Positions 54,194 to 62,100 of a DNA stretch of 64,000 bases are shown here, piece by piece (position 1 is the stretch's first letter; every line of letters starts with the position of its first letter). The stretch is from assembly GCF_008632455.1 (NCBI RefSeq), contig NZ_CP043929.1, positions 4,402,001-4,466,000 on the forward strand, in the 5' to 3' direction. Origin of the DNA: Methylomonas rhizoryzae. Lineage in GTDB: Bacteria > Pseudomonadota > Gammaproteobacteria > Methylococcales > Methylomonadaceae. Below the pieces are notes generated by a model. The model saw nothing but the letters and a program-made list of their open reading frames with translations, made no database searches and had not been told where the DNA came from. A program made the translations under genes and the position numbers.

Positions 54194-54534
54194 GCCTTCT
54201 CCCAATGTGGCAACAATAAAAAAGCCATCAATTAACACGCTAAGGTTAGCCTAATGTGAATCCGTCCGCATTTAAACCAAGACCTGCCATCCAGTCCCTG
54301 CCTGCGCCACCGTAGTTGTCGCCAACTGATAAACAAGTAACGACTAGACTAATAGAACTTTGCTTTTTTCAGCGCTAAGTCGTTTGACCTTAGCATGCCA
54401 AATACGCCATTTCTCCATTGCATGCATGAAAATTCGTCAACCTGTTACACGCAGTACAAAACGATCCGCTTGCCGCCCAAATGACGCTCTGTTTACGGGT
54501 AAAACACGCGTTCCACTTTACCGCATGGGTATCT
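54194..54534. other. Intergenic region between divergent neuB-like and HD-GYP genes
   Basis: This 341-bp region should carry promoters in both directions. I checked for sigma28 and sigma54 patterns and found none convincing: a TGGCA...TTGG string has the wrong spacing. No RNA gene or credible small frame is seen. Confidence 0.4.
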
Positions 54535-55758
54535 ATGACTAGTCAAACTATAGATTTACATAGTGCAATTACCGCATTGAGCTGCGCGTTGGATTTAGTC
54601 GGATACGATGAAATCAAGCACGGCAAAAGAGTAGCGATCATGGCTTTTCACATCGCCAACCATCTCGGCTGGCCCTATGACGAATGCTTGTCCATCATGC
54701 ATTCCGGCATGTTGCACGATTGCGGCGTGGCGCAAATGCAAGAGAGGCATAATATTTTGAATGCTCTTGAATGGGCCGGCGCCGAGGCGCATGCCATTCG
54801 CGGTGCCCAATATTTACAGCAATGCCCGCCCCTCACACAGTTTGCCGAAGAAGTGCGGTATCACCATACCCGCTGGGAACAACTGTTGACGCTGCCCGTA
54901 AGCGATCGTGTTCGGCTACGGGCCAACCTACTGTTTCTGGTCGATCGGGTCGACATGCTGTTGGTACCCTATTTAAATACCGAGCGTGTATTGACGGCCT
55001 GCACGGACATTCTGGCACAGTTGCAAGATTGCGCCGCCACCTTATTTTCGCCGCATTTATTGGATGCATTGACAGTAGTCGGGAAAAGCGAGGCATTTTG
55101 GCTGGCGATGGAACCGGACTATTTGGACGAGGATTTGCGCAGCCTGGGAAAAGACGTGGCGCCGGTTAGCTTAGATTTCCAAGCGCAACGCGAACTAGCC
55201 AGATTATTCTCCCGCGTGGTGGACGCGAAAAGTCATTACACGGAATTGCATTCCGAACGGGTAGCGGCAATTGCCAGGCAGCTTGCGCAGGATTTCGGTA
55301 TTGCCGGAGCGGAATTGGAACAAGTCGAGATTGCCGGACTACTGCACGATTTAGGCAAGCTGCGCGTCTCCGAAAATATCATCGATAAACCCGGCAAACT
55401 CACACCTGACGAACGGGCGAGCATGCAACGACATAGTTACGATACCTATCGCATTTTGCAACGGGTATTCAGCCAGTCAAAAATCCCGATCTGGGCCGGA
55501 TTTCACCACGAAAACCTGCGCGGCGAAGGCTATCCGTTTAAAACCGCCAGCGCCTCGCAAGACTTGGAATGCCGAATCATCACGGTAGCCGACATTTTTC
55601 AGGCTTTGATACAAACCCGCCCGTACCGGCGCAGCATGCCGTTGCCCGAAGCCCTCCAAGAACTGGAGCGGCGCGTGGCAGCCGGCGAATTGGATGCCGA
55701 GGTCGTGGAACGATTAAAGCTCAATGCCGAGTCGTATTATCGATTGGCTAACGGCTGA
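54535..55758 (+). CDS. Tandem HD-domain / HD-GYP c-di-GMP phosphodiesterase
   Basis: ATG at 54535 gives 407 residues; the upstream extension to 54481 is not supported. The N-terminal HD domain (about 20-180) keeps HDCG but its GYP region is replaced by HHTRWEQL, so it is likely degenerate. The C-terminal domain (about 205-390) is a full HD-GYP type: HSERV, LLHDLGKL, HHENLRGEGYP and DIFQALIQTRPYR. HD-GYP enzymes hydrolyse c-di-GMP. It lies 59 bp before dnaB. It may counter the cyclase at 11 kb. Confidence 0.9.
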   Translation: MTSQTIDLHSAITALSCALDLVGYDEIKHGKRVAIMAFHIANHLGWPYDECLSIMHSGMLHDCGVAQMQERHNILNALEWAGAEAHAIRGAQYLQQCPPLTQFAEEVRYHHTRWEQLLTLPVSDRVRLRANLLFLVDRVDMLLVPYLNTERVLTACTDILAQLQDCAATLFSPHLLDALTVVGKSEAFWLAMEPDYLDEDLRSLGKDVAPVSLDFQAQRELARLFSRVVDAKSHYTELHSERVAAIARQLAQDFGIAGAELEQVEIAGLLHDLGKLRVSENIIDKPGKLTPDERASMQRHSYDTYRILQRVFSQSKIPIWAGFHHENLRGEGYPFKTASASQDLECRIITVADIFQALIQTRPYRRSMPLPEALQELERRVAAGELDAEVVERLKLNAESYYRLANG

Positions 55759-55817
55759 TCCAGGCTAAGCGCTGAGTTATAATTGACGGCCGCATTTCGT
55801 GCCGCTTTTTCAACCTC

Positions 55818-57212
55818 ATGTCCGACGATTATTTTCTTGAACCCGACTATGCCGTCGATTCCTTAAAAGTTCCCCCTCATTCTTTGCAAGCCGAACAATC
55901 GGTATTAGGCGGCTTGTTGCTCGACAATCAAACTTGGGACTCGGTGGCCGACAAGGTCAACGAGGTGGATTTTTATCGCCGGGATCACCAGCTCATTTTT
56001 CGGGCTATCGGTCAACTAGCCGAAAAGCAAGAACCGTTCGACGTCGTCACCTTATCGGAAATATTGGAGGCAACCGGAGAGCTAAAAGATGTCGGCGGCT
56101 TGGCCTATCTGGCTTTTTTGGCCAAAGAAACGCCCACCGCCGCCAACATCGTGGCGTATGCCAATATCGTGCGGGATCGCTCGGTACTTCGGCAACTGAT
56201 ACATGTAGGAACCGAGATATCCGATTCGGCCTTTAGTACGGAAGGCCGGGAAACCGCCGAATTACTGGAAAACGCCGAACGCAAGGTGTTCGAGATCGCC
56301 GAACAGCGGCAACGCGGACAAGGCGGTTTTGCGTCGATAAAATCGCTACTGGCCAAAGCCGTCGATAAAATCGAAACCCTATACGAGTTGGACGGCAATA
56401 TTACCGGCGCCAGTACCGGATTTACCGATCTGGACGAAAAAACCTCTGGCTTGCAGCCATCCGACTTGATCATCGTCGCCGGACGGCCGTCTATGGGCAA
56501 AACCACCATCGCGATGAACATGGCGGAAAACGTAGCCGTCAAAAGCGGCATGCCGGTAGCGGTATTCAGTATGGAAATGCCCGGCGAAGCGCTGGCCATG
56601 CGGATGATGTCCTCGCTGGGCCGCATCGATCAGCACAAAGTCCGCACCGGTAAATTAGACGACGACGACTGGCCTAGACTGACGTCCGCGATTAATCTTC
56701 TTGCCGAAACCAAGCTATTCATAGACGACACGCCGGCCTTAACACCAACCGAAGTGCGTTCGCGCGCGCGCCGCTTAACCCGCGAATACGGCCAACTCGG
56801 CTTAATCGTGATCGACTACTTACAGCTCATGCAGTCACCGACTAGCGGCGACAACCGGGTACAACAAATTTCCGACATTTCCCGCGGACTTAAAGCATTA
56901 GCCAAGGAATTAAACACGCCGGTCATTGCCCTGTCGCAGTTGAACCGTAATCTGGAACAGCGCCCCAACAAACGGCCGGTCATGTCTGACTTACGAGAAT
57001 CCGGCGCCATCGAACAAGACGCCGATTTAATCATCTTCGTGTATCGCGACGAGGTTTACAACGAGGATAGTCCGGATAAAGGCATAGCCGAAGTAATTAT
57101 CGGCAAGCAGCGTAACGGTCCTTTAGGGACGGTACGCTTAACGTTTTTAGGGCAATACACCCGTTTCGAAAACTTTGCCGGCCATTATTCGGGAGACGGA
57201 GATTACGAATGA
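55818..57212 (+). CDS. dnaB: Replicative DNA helicase DnaB
   Basis: The hexameric fork helicase. The 464-residue product has an N-terminal domain starting VPPHSLQAEQSVLGGLLLD and a RecA-like domain with Walker A GRPSMGKTT, LIVIDYLQLM and SDLRESGAIEQDAD. Length is normal (about 470) and no intein interrupts it. Its stop overlaps the alr start (ATGA). Confidence 0.97.
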   Translation: MSDDYFLEPDYAVDSLKVPPHSLQAEQSVLGGLLLDNQTWDSVADKVNEVDFYRRDHQLIFRAIGQLAEKQEPFDVVTLSEILEATGELKDVGGLAYLAFLAKETPTAANIVAYANIVRDRSVLRQLIHVGTEISDSAFSTEGRETAELLENAERKVFEIAEQRQRGQGGFASIKSLLAKAVDKIETLYELDGNITGASTGFTDLDEKTSGLQPSDLIIVAGRPSMGKTTIAMNMAENVAVKSGMPVAVFSMEMPGEALAMRMMSSLGRIDQHKVRTGKLDDDDWPRLTSAINLLAETKLFIDDTPALTPTEVRSRARRLTREYGQLGLIVIDYLQLMQSPTSGDNRVQQISDISRGLKALAKELNTPVIALSQLNRNLEQRPNKRPVMSDLRESGAIEQDADLIIFVYRDEVYNEDSPDKGIAEVIIGKQRNGPLGTVRLTFLGQYTRFENFAGHYSGDGDYE

Positions 57213-58288
57213 CCCCGGCCGCATACGTCCGTTTGGATTTAGATGCCGTACGACACAATCTACATCAAGTAAAACGTTACGCACCTAACCACAAAATCAT
57301 GGCGGTCATCAAGGCCAACGCCTACGGCCATGGGATCACGCGCGTAGCGAGAGCTTTGACCGAGGCCGACGGCCTAGCCGTTGCCAGATTGGACGAAGGC
57401 GTGCGCCTGCGTAAAGCCGGCATAACCCAGCCTATCACCGTATTACAAGGGTTTGTCTGCAGCGACGAGCTGCAGTCCATGCTGCAACACGGCTTGGACG
57501 CAGTCGTTCATACCCCCCAGCAAATCGAGCTTTTACAGCAACAATCGGCTCACAATCCCGGATTGACGGTCTGGTTAAAAATGGATTCCGGCATGAATCG
57601 CTTGGGTTTTAAAAACGCGGATTTCGCTAACGCCTATCAAGCCTTATTGCGTTGTTCAATTGTCGAACAGCCTGTCAATTTGATTACTCACTTTGCCAAT
57701 GCGGACGATTTGCTGGACGACAAAACGCGTTGTCAAATCGATGTGTTTAACCGGGCTATCGAGGGTTTTCCCGGACAGCGTAGCATCGCCAACTCGGCAG
57801 GCATCATCGGCTGGCCGAACGTGATTAGCGACTGGGTAAGACCGGGGTTAATGCTGTACGGCTGCTCGCCGTTTGCCGGAAAAACCGGCACAGACTTCGG
57901 ATTAAGGCCGGTAATGAGTTTACATGCCCGGGTAATTGCCGTAAAAAATGTCAGTGCCGGAGAGACTGTCGGCTATAGCGGAACCTGGCAATGTAAAGTC
58001 GATACCCGCATAGGGGTCATCTCGATAGGTTATGGAGACGGTTATCACCGCCATACCCGACCGGAAGCCCCCGTCTTGGTCAACGGGCAACGTGTACCGC
58101 TGATCGGCAGAGTTTCGATGGACATGATTACGGTAGACTTGACGAGCCAACCCCATGCCAGCCCCGGCGATCCGGTTACCTTGTGGGGGCCGGGGCTACC
58201 GGTGGAAGAAATTGCCCGCTACGCCGATACCATTCCTTACACCTTGCTATGCGGCATCACTCAACGCGTATACGTGGTTGAGCAATGA
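57209..58288 (+). CDS. alr: Alanine racemase
   Basis: This PLP enzyme makes D-alanine for peptidoglycan. The 359-residue product has the PLP lysine in VIKANAYGHG, a catalytic tyrosine in VGYSGTWQ, MDSGMNRLGF and GRVSMDMITVDL. The dnaB-alr order with a 4-bp overlap is common in gammaproteobacteria. The last 28 bp overlap the end of an opposing small gene. Confidence 0.96.
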   Translation: MTPAAYVRLDLDAVRHNLHQVKRYAPNHKIMAVIKANAYGHGITRVARALTEADGLAVARLDEGVRLRKAGITQPITVLQGFVCSDELQSMLQHGLDAVVHTPQQIELLQQQSAHNPGLTVWLKMDSGMNRLGFKNADFANAYQALLRCSIVEQPVNLITHFANADDLLDDKTRCQIDVFNRAIEGFPGQRSIANSAGIIGWPNVISDWVRPGLMLYGCSPFAGKTGTDFGLRPVMSLHARVIAVKNVSAGETVGYSGTWQCKVDTRIGVISIGYGDGYHRHTRPEAPVLVNGQRVPLIGRVSMDMITVDLTSQPHASPGDPVTLWGPGLPVEEIARYADTIPYTLLCGITQRVYVVEQ

Positions 58289-58611
58289 ATTTCCGTGCCG
58301 TTTAATTCACATTCGCTCGCATCTTCAGCATTAAGGCCAAAATTGACAGCCGCCGAAGGGTAACTGTATATCGCAGGTCCATAAGCTTGACTGACATAAA
58401 ATTGGCCGTCTTTTCCGATGGTTTTTGCGGCGATTGGATTGAAATAACTATGTATGCCGCGGTTAATTGCCGGGTCATCGTAGACAATTTCGACCACACG
58501 ATTTTTAAGCATGGTTTCCGCTGTGATGTGATCTCCATGCGCATAGGCTACTGCGGAAGATAATGTAGCGGTTAAAACGATTGATGCGGTAATAATTACT
58601 TGCGTTTTCAT
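58261..58611 (-). CDS. Small exported protein with a histidine after the signal cleavage site
   Basis: The 116-residue product has a clear Sec signal (about 1-24, AVAYA/HGDH), so the mature form would begin with His-Gly-Asp-His. Two cysteines near the C-terminus (CELNGTEIHC) could form a disulfide. I do not recognise the family. It overlaps the alr tail by 28 bp on the other strand and seems to be its own transcription unit. Confidence 0.7.
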   Translation of the reverse strand: MKTQVIITASIVLTATLSSAVAYAHGDHITAETMLKNRVVEIVYDDPAINRGIHSYFNPIAAKTIGKDGQFYVSQAYGPAIYSYPSAAVNFGLNAEDASECELNGTEIHCSTTYTR

Positions 58612-58894
58612 GATAAGCCTCCATAAGCCACTGTTAGTATTGGCGGCCGATTCTTAATTTCGGTCTCACCAAGTTGGAGGCATTTTGCACCCATTTTATC
58701 AATCAATAAATTTGATAGTTTTTATGTTAAAAATAGAAAATATCAATTGATGCCCTGCCGCATTCACGAAAAACTCACACCATAAAACCCATCCCGTTAT
58801 ACACAACCCAATTCTAACGGTCGACTTATACGGCCAATCAGTGCGATACGCATGCGCCATACGCTGCAAAGACAGAAGGGGATGTAAAACTAAC

Positions 58895-59695
58895 TTATTG
58901 TCGAAAAAAACTGCGCTGCCTGTCGAACACCCGTATCGCATTGGCCATTACCTGCGCAGCCGGCCCGGCTCCGGCAATCGCAACCGCATCAACCAGACAA
59001 TACCAAGCCGCAACGCCGCTAGGCGGATTTCCTTGCGGCAAACTCGACGCCGGATCTATTTCCGCCCATGCCCACGTTCCCGCTGAAGTTCCGACAATTT
59101 CTAACCAAGAAGTAATAAAAAACGCCCCTAAATAAACCATCGGTGAGCGCCCTTTGAATAAATAGCCTAGAAACACTAGATATAAAACCGCCCCGATTAC
59201 ATCGAGTCTGCCTACACCGCTTAACCCCCATACCACCCACACAGCACATACCGCAACTACAAACACGGCAATACGCCGTGCATGTTGTTGAAATAAGCCG
59301 GATCGCCCTAATGCGACCGCAGTCAAATAAACCAGTCCATGTCCGGCAGGTACATAAGCAGGCACATTTTCGAAACGGTACACATAGCCTTTCATATATA
59401 CCGAAGCGAAATACTCGCCTATCAGCGCAAAAGACACGGCCACCGCAACCTGCATTCTCACATACCCGGATTCGCCTCGCAGAAATGCCAACAGGAAAAT
59501 CCAACCGCATAACGCCAACACATACTGCATGAACTTTGGCGTGAAGCCGTCCAACGTCAGGCAAATGGTGGTGGCTATAAACGTGAAGCCGGCGATGAAA
59601 TAATCACGATAGCGATGTACGGCGACCGTATTTCTAGGTGGAAAATGTGGCAGTGAGAAATTAATCATAGTCGGGCAATTGTTTTGACAAATCAC
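58895..59695 (-). CDS. Multi-pass membrane protein of unknown function
   Basis: The 266-residue product has about seven hydrophobic helices and conserved-looking loop motifs YVPAGHGLVYL, SWLEIVGTSAGTWAWAEIDP and PSGVAAWY. The glycine, tryptophan and proline pattern suggests a real, ordered membrane family, but I cannot name it. The GTG at 59695 overlaps the stop of the upstream yqaA-like gene (GTGA); an ATG at 59668 is the alternative start. No ribosome site distinguishes them. Confidence 0.7.
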   Translation of the reverse strand: MICQNNCPTMINFSLPHFPPRNTVAVHRYRDYFIAGFTFIATTICLTLDGFTPKFMQYVLALCGWIFLLAFLRGESGYVRMQVAVAVSFALIGEYFASVYMKGYVYRFENVPAYVPAGHGLVYLTAVALGRSGLFQQHARRIAVFVVAVCAVWVVWGLSGVGRLDVIGAVLYLVFLGYLFKGRSPMVYLGAFFITSWLEIVGTSAGTWAWAEIDPASSLPQGNPPSGVAAWYCLVDAVAIAGAGPAAQVMANAIRVFDRQRSFFRQ

Positions 59696-60117
59696 ACTAC
59701 TGCATACGCAATTACAAGATATCTAAGCACTTTCCCTATAGCAATCAATACCATCGAGCCGTAAAGCGACAATCTTAACCAACCCGCCGCAAAGCACAAT
59801 CCATCACCCACAATCGGCAACCAAGAAAACAATAACGAGAAAATCCCCCAACGCTTGATAGTCGTCAGTGATTTCTGCCGCGAGCTATTCAATAACGCTT
59901 CCGAAGGATATTTGCGCGACATCCAGACGCCCAGCCAGAAAGTGGTCAAAGCGCCCAAAGAGTTTCCCACAGTAGCCACCGCTACCAAATCAGGCACCGA
60001 AAATTGCTTGCTCTTAACCAACAAAGCCAAAACGATTTCGGAACCTCCCGGTGCTAGCGTTGAAGAAACAAACGCACTAAGAAATAACCCCAATAACCCA
60101 AACGACTCAAACTGCAT
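59692..60117 (-). CDS. YqaA/DedA-family membrane protein
   Basis: The 141-residue protein belongs to the YqaA group of the SNARE-associated (DedA-like) family: FLSAFVSSTLAPGGSEIVLALLV near the N-terminus, VGNSLGALTTFWLGVWMSRKYP, and FSWLPIVGDGLCFAAGWLR. DedA proteins act as lipid flippases or in membrane homeostasis; the YqaA branch is not characterised. It is downstream of a strong terminator and upstream of an unknown membrane gene with which it overlaps by 4 bp. Confidence 0.88.
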   Translation of the reverse strand: MQFESFGLLGLFLSAFVSSTLAPGGSEIVLALLVKSKQFSVPDLVAVATVGNSLGALTTFWLGVWMSRKYPSEALLNSSRQKSLTTIKRWGIFSLLFSWLPIVGDGLCFAAGWLRLSLYGSMVLIAIGKVLRYLVIAYAVV

Positions 60118-60126
60118 AATTCATTA

Positions 60127-60163
60127 ATAAAAAAGCCCCTGAAACCGAAGGTTTCAGGGGCTT
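60127..60163 (-). terminator. Rho-independent terminator of the cupredoxin gene
   Basis: Read on the minus strand, a perfect GC-rich stem of 13 bp is closed by a C(TTCG)G tetraloop and followed by TTTTTTATT. It lies just after the cupredoxin stop (60177) and before the yqaA-like gene. This is the clearest terminator in the window. Confidence 0.95.
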
Positions 60164-60176
60164 GATAGCAAGAACC

Positions 60177-61100
60177 TTATTTGTCAGGTAACGGAATAGC
60201 TTTTTTTCCGGTTAACTTTTTGATTAATTTTGCCAGCAGGTCGATTGAAGCGCCTATTGCTCCGGAAAGCCATTCGAAAATAGTTGCCACTACCTCGCCA
60301 GCACTCATTCCCTTGAAGCGTTTAGCTAATATCGGTCCAATAAAAATACCCACAACCAAGCCAACAATGGAAACTCCGGACAAAAAGCCGCTGTCATCAG
60401 CCACCGCCACATCCGAATTTGCGGCAGGTTTAACCGATGCTTTGGCCGCTGCCGCTACGGCAGCGGCAATGGCTGCCGCCTCTTGTTCGGCGAAAGCAGT
60501 CACAGAAAACGGCTTTCCACTATAGTCATCCGGAAACACGCTAGCGGTAACCCCGGGGATACTGGGCAAGTCTTCTCCACCCTTCCCTACCTTTAATTGC
60601 GCCTTCATGCCTTTTTCCATATGTTGCGCAATATCGCAATGCACAAGATAGGTTTTGTCACCCGGCGGAAGAATTAGGGTACCTGTGACACTGCCGGGAC
60701 CGCTGACTTCCAAATGAAACATACCTTTAGGATACAGGTATTTAGGCAACCCATGCATCATCCACTGATGCCGAATTTCATCCTCGTTAACGAAATGCAC
60801 CGTCAACTTAGTGCAAGGCTCAAACTGAAATTCCTGTTGATCGAATGCCCACATTGTGCCGGGAAATTTTTCCGAATATTTGTGCCCGGCGCGAACGGTA
60901 ATTTCTTTACTCGCCGCAATTTTATCGCAACCACCTGGCAAGGTATCAACATTCTGCCCCATAACCATTGCGCCATCCATATCCATTAAGTGGCCGTCGC
61001 CATGATCCATCATGTTGTTATGTTCCTGAAAATCTTTCGCGTAAACATTGGCAAACGATAGAATCCCAACTAGCGCGGCCATTGAAATGACTTTGAACAT
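60177..61100 (-). CDS. Membrane-anchored cupredoxin-domain copper protein
   Basis: ATG at 61100 gives 307 residues. A signal peptide (about 1-21) is followed by a Met/His-rich stretch (29-47, MMDHGDGHLMDMDGAMVM). A cupredoxin domain runs from about 60 to 172, then an Ala-rich linker (205-232) and a membrane helix (241-259). The type 1 copper ligands are probably H111, C155, H160 and M165, in the C-x4-H-x4-M loop VHCDIAQHMEKGM. It resembles plastocyanin- or nitrosocyanin-like electron carriers but has its own Met/His tail and anchor. The exact family is not known to me. It is 132 bp downstream of a second exported protein gene with its own terminator-like hairpin. Confidence 0.85.
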   Translation of the reverse strand: MFKVISMAALVGILSFANVYAKDFQEHNNMMDHGDGHLMDMDGAMVMGQNVDTLPGGCDKIAASKEITVRAGHKYSEKFPGTMWAFDQQEFQFEPCTKLTVHFVNEDEIRHQWMMHGLPKYLYPKGMFHLEVSGPGSVTGTLILPPGDKTYLVHCDIAQHMEKGMKAQLKVGKGGEDLPSIPGVTASVFPDDYSGKPFSVTAFAEQEAAAIAAAVAAAAKASVKPAANSDVAVADDSGFLSGVSIVGLVVGIFIGPILAKRFKGMSAGEVVATIFEWLSGAIGASIDLLAKLIKKLTGKKAIPLPDK

Positions 61101-61189
61101 TGAAGCTAACCTCTGTCGTAAAGCGGCAGTAAAATTATGCAGGCTGAATCCGCCCAAAAATTCGTAAGCAAGGAATAACGAAAGAGAAC

Positions 61190-61222
61190 GTTTACCCTAG
61201 TCCATCTCTGGACAAGGTAAAC
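61190..61222 (-). terminator. Terminator-like hairpin after the exported-protein gene
   Basis: GTTTACC/GGTAAAC arms with an inner GTCCA/TGGAC pair form a 12-bp interrupted stem. On the minus strand a T-rich GTTCTCTTTCGTT follows. It falls 10 bp after the stop of the 197-residue protein gene and before the cupredoxin gene. Confidence 0.6.
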
Positions 61223-61232
61223 GCCGTTTAGT

Positions 61233-61826
61233 TTAGAACTCTTTTGCTTTGCCAAGCAAACCATCAACCTTTTGCTTGAATCCGGCATGAGATAAATAAG
61301 CGATATAAAGCCCGGCGAACAGAACCAAGGCGTAAAGCCCGATACTGCCTTTGCTGGCAGGCTGCCCTGCGCCGGCCTTGAAGCTCATGTGAGCATCCAA
61401 GCGCTCGCCATTGTCTTGCAGCAAAGTAATGTGTATTAAATATTTTCCGGCCTCAGAAACCCCGTTTGACAGATTCAATATAACGGTGCCTGACTTATGT
61501 TTTTGCGGTTCTTGATAAAAAACCCGGGTACCTTCCGGCTCTTTGGTTACCTCAAACTCTATCGCCATATTTCTATAACGTTGGTCCTGATAGTCAAAAA
61601 CCAACTGTATCAACGAGTTTAAGTCCGGGATATTGCCGCAAAACTCTTCAGCCGGATAGGCTTTAGGCTGATAAGCCGTATAATGGATCCAGTGGTCTTT
61701 TTCCAATTCGAATTTGCATTGATCGGTATCAGTCCCGGCGGCACCGCCGTGCGCCAATACAGTTGAGGAAAAAATTAGCCCTAAGAGACCTAGGAAAACA
61801 TTTCTTACTTGTCGAATTGTCATCAT
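61233..61826 (-). CDS. Exported, C-terminally anchored protein with an N-terminal His after cleavage
   Basis: The 197-residue product has a signal peptide ending VLA before HGGAAG, so mature protein would begin with His26, as in CopC-type or LPMO-like copper proteins. A beta-rich periplasmic domain with C37 and C63 follows (about 35-150), then one membrane helix (about 160-178) and a short basic tail. I do not recognise the family. Copper binding is inferred from the N-terminal His and the cupredoxin neighbour. It lacks the cysteine/methionine copper motif expected of PmoD. Confidence 0.75.
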   Translation of the reverse strand: MMTIRQVRNVFLGLLGLIFSSTVLAHGGAAGTDTDQCKFELEKDHWIHYTAYQPKAYPAEEFCGNIPDLNSLIQLVFDYQDQRYRNMAIEFEVTKEPEGTRVFYQEPQKHKSGTVILNLSNGVSEAGKYLIHITLLQDNGERLDAHMSFKAGAGQPASKGSIGLYALVLFAGLYIAYLSHAGFKQKVDGLLGKAKEF

Positions 61827-61990
61827 AATTACCCTTCCCGAAGTTGTTAATTTTTATATCCACGCTCTCGGCATGGTGGATTTGCCATGAGCGCAGCACT
61901 GGCAAAAGCGCGCCCACTCTAGCACATCGCCCTAGGCAAATAAAGGCAATACTCATCATCAGCAAGGTATTCGCTAGCCCATGTATTTTT

Positions 61991-62020
61991 TTGTCAACAC
62001 CACAACACAATCCTTATAAT
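61991..62020 (+). promoter_or_regulatory. Sigma70 promoter of pgi
   Basis: TTGTCA (61991-61996) and TATAAT (62015-62020) are 18 bases apart, 80 bp before the pgi ATG. Both elements are near consensus. Confidence 0.75.
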
Positions 62021-62100
62021 ATGTAGGTTATCCTTTCCGCTACACAGCAACAACTCTCCGGTTTTCTGAACTGTCACTAGGCTCAAGGCACTCAAAACAT

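Noticed and set aside
54230..54300. Sigma54-like TGGCA...TTGG string before the neuB-like gene
   Set aside because: The GG to GG spacing is 8 bases and the -12 element lacks GC, so it does not fit the consensus.
55755..55783. TATAAT at 55778 as a dnaB promoter
   Set aside because: The -10 is perfect but the base-paired -35 region (CTGATC) matches poorly, so the evidence is too thin to list.
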